In this document: positions 57,706-64,000 of the stretch, piece by piece
Numbering within the stretch: position 1 is the stretch's first letter
How the letters are laid out: every line of letters starts with the position of its first letter
Assembly (NCBI GenBank): GCA_023400405.1
Contig: JAEXFD010000013.1
Span: forward strand, 329,184-393,183
Source of the DNA: Pseudomonadota bacterium
GTDB lineage: Bacteria; Pseudomonadota; Alphaproteobacteria; Sphingomonadales; Sphingomonadaceae
DNA: 64,000 bases
Direction: 5' to 3'
Program-made: the position numbers and the translations under genes
Notes under the pieces: generated by a model
What the model was told of the DNA's origin: nothing
Seen by the model: the letters and a program-made list of their open reading frames with translations, nothing else
The model's database searches: none

Positions 57706-58823
57706 GGCTGCCCGGCCTTCAGGAATCCGTCGACGACGCGCGAGAGCTCCGGGCTTTCAAGCAGGAAGGCGTCGTGACCGAACGGGGATTTGAGCTCGAC
57801 GAAGCTCGCCCGCGCGCCCGCCGCGTTGAGGGCGTGGACGATCGTGCGCGATTCGCTGGTCGGATAGAGCCAGTCGGTGTCGAAGCTCACCAGGCAGAAG
57901 CGCGTCGCACTGTCCTTGAACGCATTGGCGAGCAGCCCGCCATGCTCCTCGGCCAGGTCGAAATAATCGAGCGCGCGAGTGATGTAGAGATAGGAATTGG
58001 CGTCGAACCGGTCGACGAACGCCAGCCCCTGGTGCCGCAGATAGCTCTCGACCTGGAAATCGGCGTCGAAGCCGAAGGTCTTGGTCTCGCGGCTCTGCAG
58101 CTTGCGGCCGAACTTGGCAGTGAGCCCGGCTTCCGAGAGATAGGTGATGTGCGCCGCCATGCGGGCAACGGCCAGGCCCGCGGAGGGCGGGTCGTTGGCT
58201 TCGTAATAATCGCCGCCGCGCCATTTGGGATCGGCCATGATCGCCTGGCGGCCGACTTCGTGGAAGGCGATGTTCTGCGCCGAATGCCGTGCGGCGCTGG
58301 CGATCACCACGGCGGCGGCCACCCGCTCGGGAAAGGTCGCCGCCCAGCTCAGCGCCTGCATGCCCCCCATCGATCCGCCCACTACCGCAAACAGCTTCGT
58401 GACGCCCAAATGATCGAGCAGCATCGCCTGCGCGCGCACCATGTCGCGGATGGTGATGACGGGAAAGCCCATCGCCCAGGGCTTGCCGGTCGCGGGGTTC
58501 ACCGTCGCCGGGCCGGAACTGCCCAGGCACGATCCGATTACGTTCGAGCAGATCACGAAATGGCGATTCGTGTCGATCGGCTTGCCCGGCCCCACCATCC
58601 GCGTCCACCAGCCCGGCTTGCCGGTCACCGGATGGTTCGAGGCGACATGCTGGTCGCCGGTGAGCGCGTGGCAGACCAGGATCGCATTGCCGCCGTCCGC
58701 GGCCAGCGCGCCATAGGTCTCATAGGCGATGTCGAGCGGCGACAGCAGCACGCCGCCATCGAGGCGCAGCGGCCCCGGCAGCGTCACCATGCGGGCAAGG
58801 CCATAGCGCGGATCCTCGGACAT
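57702..58823 (-). CDS. metX: Homoserine O-acetyltransferase (MetX)
   Basis: A 373-aa alpha/beta hydrolase-fold acyltransferase. The nucleophile elbow is VVGGSMGGMQALSWAATFPE, with SFDTDWLYPTSESRTIVHAL (Asp) and SPFGHDAFLLESPE (His) for the triad. NVIGSCLGSSGPATVNPATG is a strong MetX/A signature. It makes O-acetyl- or O-succinyl-homoserine; the acyl donor cannot be told from sequence alone. It is the first gene of metX-GNAT-metW-pirin. Confidence 0.95.
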   Translation of the reverse strand: MSEDPRYGLARMVTLPGPLRLDGGVLLSPLDIAYETYGALAADGGNAILVCHALTGDQHVASNHPVTGKPGWWTRMVGPGKPIDTNRHFVICSNVIGSCLGSSGPATVNPATGKPWAMGFPVITIRDMVRAQAMLLDHLGVTKLFAVVGGSMGGMQALSWAATFPERVAAAVVIASAARHSAQNIAFHEVGRQAIMADPKWRGGDYYEANDPPSAGLAVARMAAHITYLSEAGLTAKFGRKLQSRETKTFGFDADFQVESYLRHQGLAFVDRFDANSYLYITRALDYFDLAEEHGGLLANAFKDSATRFCLVSFDTDWLYPTSESRTIVHALNAAGARASFVELKSPFGHDAFLLESPELSRVVDGFLKAGQP

Positions 58824-59112
58824 GCCCGCTGGTTAGGGGGTGCATCGGCGCGAGGCAATGACCGCGGGGGGTTGCAAGGTAGGATTTGGCCTGCTTGGCT
58901 CGCCCGCGGCATTGTCGCCCGCTCCTTGAAACGTGCGTCCCTCGCTAGGCGGCGTCGCGAACCCGCCGCGTCGCCGTCGCATGCCCGTCGCGGGGGTGTC
59001 GCTTCGCCGTCGCCCAACGCGGAAAACCGCCGATTTCGGTCGACCGAGTCAACCTATTTGGGCCTGGCTCGGACCCAGATTTAGCGCCTTCCGTGCTAGC
59101 CCAGACCGTCAC
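58824..59112. other. Gap between metX and the IS30 remnant
   Basis: About 290 bp without a convincing gene. On the minus strand it is the metX leader and holds a 7-bp perfect stem (58862-58868 with 58903-58909) around a TTGCAA. I compared this with SAM-II riboswitches and could not fit the required downstream element. The rest is GC-rich and unassigned. Confidence 0.5.
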
Positions 59113-59129
59113 CCCGGCCTTGTGCCGGG
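59113..59129. repeat. Palindromic repeat (family C) left of the IS30 element
   Basis: CCCGGC cttgt GCCGGG hairpin preceded by accgtcac. It is the inverted counterpart of the repeat at 60241-60259 on the other side of the insertion element, with the same gtcacc shoulder. Confidence 0.7.
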
Positions 59130-59135
59130 TGTGGA

Positions 59136-60171
59136 TTCACATTCGAAGTGCAACGCGTTGAGGAGGGCCTCGGCTGGGGTTTGGAAGCCGAGGCATTTTC
59201 GGGGTGTGTTGTTGTGCCGGGCGATGATGGCGTCGAGGGATGCGCGGGGCAAGGCGTTGAGGTTGGTTTTTCGCGGCAGGTCTCGACGGAGTCTGCCGAT
59301 GGCGTTTTCGATGCCGCCTTTTTGCCAGGGGCGTGGGGATCGCAGAAGAAGGTCCGCAGGCCGAGCTGACGGGCGATGTGGTGATGGCGGGCGAACTCGG
59401 TCCCCCCGGATCAAGTCCGGGGCAGGCTGTTATCGAAGGTGATCGATCGCCGCATGGTTGGCGGCATGGGTCGCAGCATGCGGGTGAGGGCTGCGGCGAC
59501 GGGATCGGCCTTCAGGTTCTGCTGGGGCATGGCGATGGTGAGGCGGGATTGTCGTTCATGTGCGACGAGGATGGCCTTGCCGGGGGTGGAGAAGAGCATG
59601 CCATCGGCCTCCCAGTGGCCGGGTAGCTGGCGGGTGGCGATGTCGTGAGGGCGGTCGTGGATCGGGCAACGATCGGCGATGCGGGGCCATCCTCCGCCCT
59701 TGCTGCGCCAGCCGCGTTTGTATTTGGCGCGAGGCAGATACAGTCGCCAGCGGCGTTCATTGGTCCGTTTCAGCTGGGCATAGACGAAGCGGTAGATGGT
59801 CTCATGGCTGATGACAGGATGGCCCGCGTCATAAGCGAGGCGCCCGGCGATCTGTTCGGGAGACCAGCCATTGCCCAGTCGATCGAGGACCGCTTCACGC
59901 AAGCCGTCCTCGCGCTCCAGGCGCGCGCCGTGCCAGCGCCTCGCGCTGGCCTGGGCCTGAGCATAGCCGGGTTGGTATCCGACCTTCGACCCACTGTTGC
60001 GGCTCAACTCGCGCGCGATGGTCGACGGCTGGCGATCCAGAGCTGCAGCGATTTGCCGGATCGATTGCCCGGCTTCGCGAAGCCGGGCAATCGAACACCG
60101 CTCCTCGAGCGATAACTGACGGTAACTGTACATGGCAACACCTGCTTGAGGTGTTGCACTTCGTTTGTGAA
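59136..60171 (-). mobile_element. IS30-family insertion sequence, decayed
   Basis: Terminal inverted repeats of 19 bp are visible: TTCACATTCGAAGTGCAAC (59136-59154) and, on the opposite strand, TTCACAAACGAAGTGCAAC (60153-60171), with 17 of 19 positions matching. They enclose a single transposase gene on the minus strand, which is broken. Total length of about 1.04 kb fits the IS30 family. Exact outer ends and target duplication could not be fixed, because flanking palindromes obscure them. Confidence 0.85.
59404..59422. repeat. Palindromic repeat (family C) inside the transposase gene
   Basis: CCCCGGA tcaag TCCGGGG, a 7-bp perfect stem. Together with a few flanking bases it is inserted exactly after the TFDN codons of the DDE domain. 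The sequence matches the core of the repeat to the right of the element (CCCCGGA acaag TCCGGGG). Confidence 0.82.
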
Positions 60172-60240
60172 CTCAGAGGGGTCCACCGAGCGGCAAGCGA
60201 TGGTCAAGGAGCGTTAATTCAGCCGGTGGGGCCGGGTGGA

Positions 60241-60259
60241 CCCCGGAACAAGTCCGGGG
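60241..60259. repeat. Palindromic repeat (family C) right of the IS30 element
   Basis: CCCCGGA acaag TCCGGGG followed by tgacggt. It lies 70 bp outside the right end of the insertion sequence, in the 130-bp gap before the amine-oxidase gene, whose 3' end faces it. It may also act as that gene's terminator. Confidence 0.75.
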
Positions 60260-60301
60260 TGACGGTGATTGCGGGGAGGGTCTTCCCGTCCGAATGCGCC
60301 A

Positions 60302-61852
60302 CTAGGCCGCCAGGGCGACTTGCCGCCCGGCAATGGCCTCTGCGGCGATGCGCCCGCTCTCGGCGGCCCCGTTCATGTAGCCGGGATAGGCGGCGGAGAG
60401 ATGCTCGCCGGCGAACCAGATCCGTCCGGCCTGCGGCACCTGGCGCGCGCTGGGATCCTTGGCGTCGATGCACAGCAGCCGCGCGAAGCGAGTGAGCTGG
60501 CCGGGCGGATAATTGACATAGGCGCCGAGCGTCAGCGGCTGGGCATGCCAGTTGGTCCGCGTGAATGGCCCGGTAGCCGCCTCGTTCAGCCCGGGGATCG
60601 CGGCAGCGGCATGGGCGGCGAAGCGCGCCGCCAGGGTGGACGGTGCCTCGATCTCGGCGCGCGCCACTTCGTCGCCGCCGAGGAACCAGGTCCAGACCGG
60701 CGCGACGCCGTCGGCGCGGTGGACGCTGCCGTCCCAGCCGAGTGACCAGCCGGCCTGCGGATCGGGCTGCCAAAGCTCGCCGCCGACGCCCATCGGCTCC
60801 CGCCACGGCGTGCCGCCGGTGCCCGACTGGACCTTCTCGTTCCGACCCAGCGCCATCTCGGCGATGAAGGCACGCCACAGTGCCGGCAGCGGCACGCGAA
60901 AGTCGATCTGCCGGGTGAGGGGGGCCGGCACCGCGATCACCAGCGCATCGGCCTCGGCCTGGCTGCCGTCGAGGAAGCGCAGCCGATAGCTGGGCTCGAT
61001 CGCGACCAGCCGCTTGCCGGTCTCGATCCGATCGGCATAGGCCTGGCTCATCGCTGCGACCAGCGCGCTGCTGCCGCCTTCGATGACATAGCGCTCGTCC
61101 GCCCCGCCCAGCACTTCGGCGCGCTGGCCGTCCACGGTCGGCAGGTTGAAGATCAGCTCGATCGCCGATGCCCGATCGGGCTCGACGCCATATTCGGTGC
61201 GGCTCGTCGCTTCCAGCAAGTACTGGATCCAGGGCGCGCGGATCAGCCCGGCATGGCGATCGAGATAGGTGCGGATGGAGAGGCGATCGAGCTGCGCGCC
61301 GAAGCCCGCCCGGTCGCGATCGAGCCGATCGGCGTCGCGGCCGATCTGCCCGGCGATGCCGCGGAGCCCCTCGGCCAGCTCGGCATCCGCGATCAGCCGG
61401 CCGTCGTTCAGGATCAGCGTGTCGTGGGGATCGGCCTTGCGGTCGATCAGCCTGACGCCGAAGCGCCTGGCGAGGGCGTGCATGTCGGCATGGTCGGTAT
61501 TGACCAGCTGCCCACCCACTTCGAACGTCCAGTCGCCCGATCGATGGGTGTACATCCGCCCGCCGGTGCGCTGCCGACCCTCATAGAGCCGCGCGTCGAT
61601 CCCGGCTTCGCGAAGATGGTGAAGCGCGCTGAGGCCGGCGATCCCGCCGCCGATCACGGCGACTCGCCGCGGCCGGGGCGCGTCGGCCAATGCCGGCGCC
61701 ACGCCGGTCAGCCCGCTCGCCGCCAGGGCCTCGAGTAGCGTCCGTCGCGTCGCCCCCGGCATCGCCGGCACCGGCGGCGATTCGCCTGCCTGCGCCAGGT
61801 TGCAGCGCCGCGCCGCCTCAAGCGCCCGCCAGACCCTGCTGCTCCCCCGCAT
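60302..61852 (-). CDS. FAD-dependent amine oxidase family protein
   Basis: A 516-aa flavin monoamine oxidase-type protein. The FAD motif is RRVAVIGGGIAGLSALHHLR (about 62-81), with GGRMYTHRSG next and a C-terminal flavin segment RIWFAGEHLSAAYPGYMNGA. A twin-arginine-like stretch ATRRTLLEALAASGLTGVAP before the FAD domain suggests Tat export. The ATG has an ideal GAGGGGAA ribosome site. The substrate is unknown; amines or amino acids are possible. It is divergent from hisC. Confidence 0.88.
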   Translation of the reverse strand: MRGSSRVWRALEAARRCNLAQAGESPPVPAMPGATRRTLLEALAASGLTGVAPALADAPRPRRVAVIGGGIAGLSALHHLREAGIDARLYEGRQRTGGRMYTHRSGDWTFEVGGQLVNTDHADMHALARRFGVRLIDRKADPHDTLILNDGRLIADAELAEGLRGIAGQIGRDADRLDRDRAGFGAQLDRLSIRTYLDRHAGLIRAPWIQYLLEATSRTEYGVEPDRASAIELIFNLPTVDGQRAEVLGGADERYVIEGGSSALVAAMSQAYADRIETGKRLVAIEPSYRLRFLDGSQAEADALVIAVPAPLTRQIDFRVPLPALWRAFIAEMALGRNEKVQSGTGGTPWREPMGVGGELWQPDPQAGWSLGWDGSVHRADGVAPVWTWFLGGDEVARAEIEAPSTLAARFAAHAAAAIPGLNEAATGPFTRTNWHAQPLTLGAYVNYPPGQLTRFARLLCIDAKDPSARQVPQAGRIWFAGEHLSAAYPGYMNGAAESGRIAAEAIAGRQVALAA

Positions 61853-61934
61853 TTCCCCTCCCGGCTTCCTTAACCACGAAGCTCTAGCGGCCTACCCTTG
61901 CCATCCGGTAACCATTCCGCCAATCCGCGCGGCC

Positions 61935-63032
61935 ATGACTGGACCCGCTCCCAAGCCCTGGATCGTCGCGATCGCCCCCTATGTGCCGGGTCGCGCCACC
62001 ACCGATGATGGCCGCAAGGTGCACAAGCTCTCGTCGAACGAGAATCCGCTCGGCACTTCGCCCAAGGCGCGCGAGGCCTTCGCCACCGCGGCGATGAGCC
62101 TCGAGCGCTATCCCGATGCGAGCGCGACCGAGCTGCGCGAGACGATCGCGGCCAAGCACGGGCTCGATCCGGCGCGGATCATCTATGGCAACGGATCGGA
62201 CGAAGTGCTCCACCTCGCGGCCGGCGCGTTTGCGGGACCGGGCGACGAGATCGTCTATGTCAATTACGGCTTTTCGGTCTATCCGATCGCCACGCGCCGG
62301 GTCGGCGCCACTCCGGTGGTGGCGCCCGACAAGGATTATGCAACCGATGTCGACGCGATCCTCGCCTGCGTCACCGACAAGACGCGGATCGTCTATGTCG
62401 CCAACCCCAACAATCCCACCGGCACCTATGCGCCGCGTTCGGAGATCCTGCGCCTCCACGCCGGCCTGCCCAGCGACGTGCTGCTCGTGCTCGACCATGC
62501 CTATGCCGAATATATCGAAGGCGAGGCCGAGGATGGCGGGATGGAGCTCGCGCGCACCGCACCCAACGTGCTGGTGACGCGCACCTTCTCCAAACTCTAT
62601 GGCCTTGCCGCCGAGCGGATCGGCTGGGGCTATGCCGCGGGGCCGATCATCGAGGCGATGCACCGCATCCGCCTGCCCTTCTCGATCACCATCGCGGGGA
62701 CGGCGGCGGCGGTCGCGGCGATCGGCGATACCGATTTCGTCGCGCATACCCGCGCGCACAATGCGCAGTGGCGCCGCTGGTTCGCCGACGAGATCGCGAA
62801 GCTCGGCAATGCCGGGCTGCGCGCCGTGCCGAGCGAGGCGAATTTCGTGCTGGTGCTGTTCGAAGGCCAGCTCAGCGCCGAGCAGGCCTATAAGGGGCTG
62901 ATGGACGCGGGCTATATCGTCCGCTGGCTGCCGGGCCAGGGCCTCGCCCATGGCCTGCGCATCACCATCGGCACCGAGGACGAGACTCGCGGCGTGATCG
63001 CGGCGCTGCGCCGCATGGCGGGCGAGGACTGA
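61935..63032 (+). CDS. hisC: Histidinol-phosphate aminotransferase
   Basis: A 365-aa fold-type I PLP enzyme. Motifs are HKLSSNENPLGTSPKAREAF, YGNGSDEVLHLAAGAFAGPG, VANPNNPTGTYAPRSE, LDHAYAEYIEG and the PLP-lysine RTFSKLYGLAAERIGWGYAA. It converts histidinol phosphate and often prephenate or phenylpyruvate. Overlap with the next gene, a prephenate/arogenate dehydrogenase, points to a role in tyrosine and phenylalanine synthesis as well. Confidence 0.94.
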   Translation: MTGPAPKPWIVAIAPYVPGRATTDDGRKVHKLSSNENPLGTSPKAREAFATAAMSLERYPDASATELRETIAAKHGLDPARIIYGNGSDEVLHLAAGAFAGPGDEIVYVNYGFSVYPIATRRVGATPVVAPDKDYATDVDAILACVTDKTRIVYVANPNNPTGTYAPRSEILRLHAGLPSDVLLVLDHAYAEYIEGEAEDGGMELARTAPNVLVTRTFSKLYGLAAERIGWGYAAGPIIEAMHRIRLPFSITIAGTAAAVAAIGDTDFVAHTRAHNAQWRRWFADEIAKLGNAGLRAVPSEANFVLVLFEGQLSAEQAYKGLMDAGYIVRWLPGQGLAHGLRITIGTEDETRGVIAALRRMAGED

Positions 63033-63940
63033 TGCTGCCCTTCGCCCGCGTCACCATCGTCGGGCTGGGCCTGATCGGCTCTTCGATCGCGCGCGCCGTG
63101 CAGAGCCGGATGCCGAGCGTGCGAGTCACCGGCTATGACGCCGATCCTGCGGTGCGCGAGACGGCGGTGCGCATCCGGCTGTGCGACGATGTCGCCGATA
63201 CCGCGGGCACCGCGGTGATCGATGCGGACCTCGTCATCCTCTGCGTGCCCGTCGGCGCAATGGGCGCGGCCGCCGCGGAATTGGCGGCGGATCTCCCGGC
63301 CGAGGCGATCCTGTCGGACGTCGGCTCGTGCAAGGAAAGCGTGATCGAGGCGGTGCGCGCCGCGCTGCCGCGGGCGACCTTCGTCCCCGCCCATCCGGTC
63401 GCCGGTACCGAGAATAGCGGCCCCGAGGCCGGCTTCGCCTCGCTGTTCCAGGGCCGCTGGTGCATCCTGACCCCGGCCGAGGGGACGCCCGACTTGGCGA
63501 TCGAGCGCGTCCGCGAATTCTGGAAGCGCCTGGGTGCGGAAGTCGACAGGATGGCGCCCGACCATCACGACCGCGTGCTCGCCGTCACCAGCCACCTGCC
63601 GCACCTCATCGCCTATACGATCGTCGGCACCGCTTCGGACATGGAGGAAGTCACCCAGTCCGAAGTGATCAAATATTCGGCCGGCGGCTTCCGCGATTTC
63701 ACCCGCATCGCCGCCTCGGACCCGACGATGTGGCGCGACGTGTTCCTGGCGAACAAGGAGGCGGTGCTCGACATGCTCCAGCGCTTCTCGGAGGACCTCA
63801 GCGCGCTCCAGCGCGCGATCCGCTGGGGCAAGGGCGAAGAGCTGTTCGATCTCTTCAGCCGCACCCGCGCGATCCGCCGATCGATCATCGAGCAGGGCCA
63901 GGACGACGCGGCGCCGGACTTCGGCCGCAGCCACGATTAG
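63032..63940 (+). CDS. tyrC: Prephenate/arogenate (cyclohexadienyl) dehydrogenase
   Basis: A 302-aa NAD(P)-dependent dehydrogenase of tyrosine synthesis. The dinucleotide loop is VTIVGLGLIGSSIARAVQ; the catalytic region has FVPAHPVAGTENSGPEAGFA and DHHDRVLAVTSHLPHLIAYT. No chorismate mutase or ACT domain is attached. The ATG shares a base with the hisC stop (TGATG). A short imperfect hairpin follows the stop and then the poly-C run. Confidence 0.94.
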   Translation: MLPFARVTIVGLGLIGSSIARAVQSRMPSVRVTGYDADPAVRETAVRIRLCDDVADTAGTAVIDADLVILCVPVGAMGAAAAELAADLPAEAILSDVGSCKESVIEAVRAALPRATFVPAHPVAGTENSGPEAGFASLFQGRWCILTPAEGTPDLAIERVREFWKRLGAEVDRMAPDHHDRVLAVTSHLPHLIAYTIVGTASDMEEVTQSEVIKYSAGGFRDFTRIAASDPTMWRDVFLANKEAVLDMLQRFSEDLSALQRAIRWGKGEELFDLFSRTRAIRRSIIEQGQDDAAPDFGRSHD

Positions 63941-63967
63941 AGGAGCTTTCAGCTTCGCTGAAGCGGC

Positions 63968-64000
<33 letters not shown>

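Larger units (their letters stand above)
59109..60133 (-). pseudogene. IS30-family transposase, disrupted
   Basis: The N-terminal part (60133 down to 59411) has the HTH SIRQIAAALDRQPSTIAREL and the first catalytic Asp in GHWEADGMLFSTPG. After TFDN (second Asp) the expected G-T-E-F is replaced by a short palindrome that adds 24 bp net, in frame, and includes TGA. GTEFARHH and LRTFFCDPHAP then continue in the original frame. A missing base near 59330 shifts the remainder (PWQKGGIENAIGRLRRDLPR, catalytic Glu) to another frame. The final frame runs through the terminal repeat into flanking DNA. No active enzyme is expected. Confidence 0.9.

Noticed and set aside
58824..58960. Possible SAM-II riboswitch before metX (stem CCGCGGG/CCCGCGG with TTGCAA inside, minus strand)
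   Set aside because: The GATTTAA-like loop segment and the downstream AGCTAAA pseudoknot strand that define SAM-II could not be found. A covariance-model scan would settle it.
59109..59414. C-terminal IS30 fragment as an independent small gene
   Set aside because: It starts inside the disrupted transposase in a shifted frame and ends in flanking repeat DNA; it is debris.

Overview
The window looks like chromosome from a sphingomonad alphaproteobacterium (Sphingomonas or a close relative). The evidence is very high GC with GC-ending codons, small families typical of this group (DUF1489, DUF1491, DUF4169, MmcB, a 77-aa protein before mnmE), a carotenoid hydroxylase, and gene orders standard for Alphaproteobacteria: rpmF-plsX-fabH-ihfA-merR and ppsR-maf-aroE-coaE-dnaQ. 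Almost everything is core genome. The only mobile element is one broken IS30-family copy; short palindromic repeats sit in several intergenic gaps.

Layout. 0-18 kb: prs (cut by the window start), an AI-2E-type permease, an efflux pair, a Cdc48/p97-like AAA ATPase divergent from a LysR regulator, a cyclophilin, mgtE, msrA, an aspartate aminotransferase, a pabB-pabC fusion, a glyoxalase-II-like hydrolase, a MAPEG protein, then the rpmF-plsX-fabH-ihfA-merR cluster. 18-31 kb: sixA, a DinG-like helicase, an Old Yellow Enzyme, class I lysK overlapping nhaA, an MFS pump, etfBA, sucC and crtZ. 31-43 kb: msrB, PBP1A, a tightly overlapped SCO1 / cysteine-cluster / metalloprotease operon, mmcB, a SleB-type hydrolase, ptsN, hpf, and the leftward run ppsR-maf-aroE-coaE-dnaQ.

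The central landmark is the 304-bp gap at 43098-43401 between ppsR and hemE, which I read as the chromosomal replication origin. It lies at the conserved alphaproteobacterial hemE/RP001-type junction, and transcription diverges from it on both sides. It has DnaA-box-like sequences, an AT-rich stretch, and nine GANTC (CcrM) sites in about 264 bp, where about one is expected by chance. About 7-9 kb to the right, the mnmE-mnmG-rsmG-parA-parB operon carries three parS-like palindromes (one between genes, two inside rsmG). Origin, centromere and segregation genes are therefore all in view.

43-58 kb holds hemE-hemJ (hemE has no ATG, GTG or TTG at the expected start), rho, tandem TerC genes, the tRNA-modification/segregation operon, ssb, and a metX-GNAT-metW-pirin operon. 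59-60.2 kb is a decayed IS30 element, interrupted and flanked by the same palindromic repeat. The window closes with a flavin amine oxidase, hisC, a prephenate/arogenate dehydrogenase, and a run of 32 C bases that may be a sequencing artefact. I found no rRNA, tRNA, CRISPR array or prophage. The strongest observations are oriC/parS and the repeat-riddled IS30 locus. I did not find a convincing wholly unknown defence or biosynthetic system.
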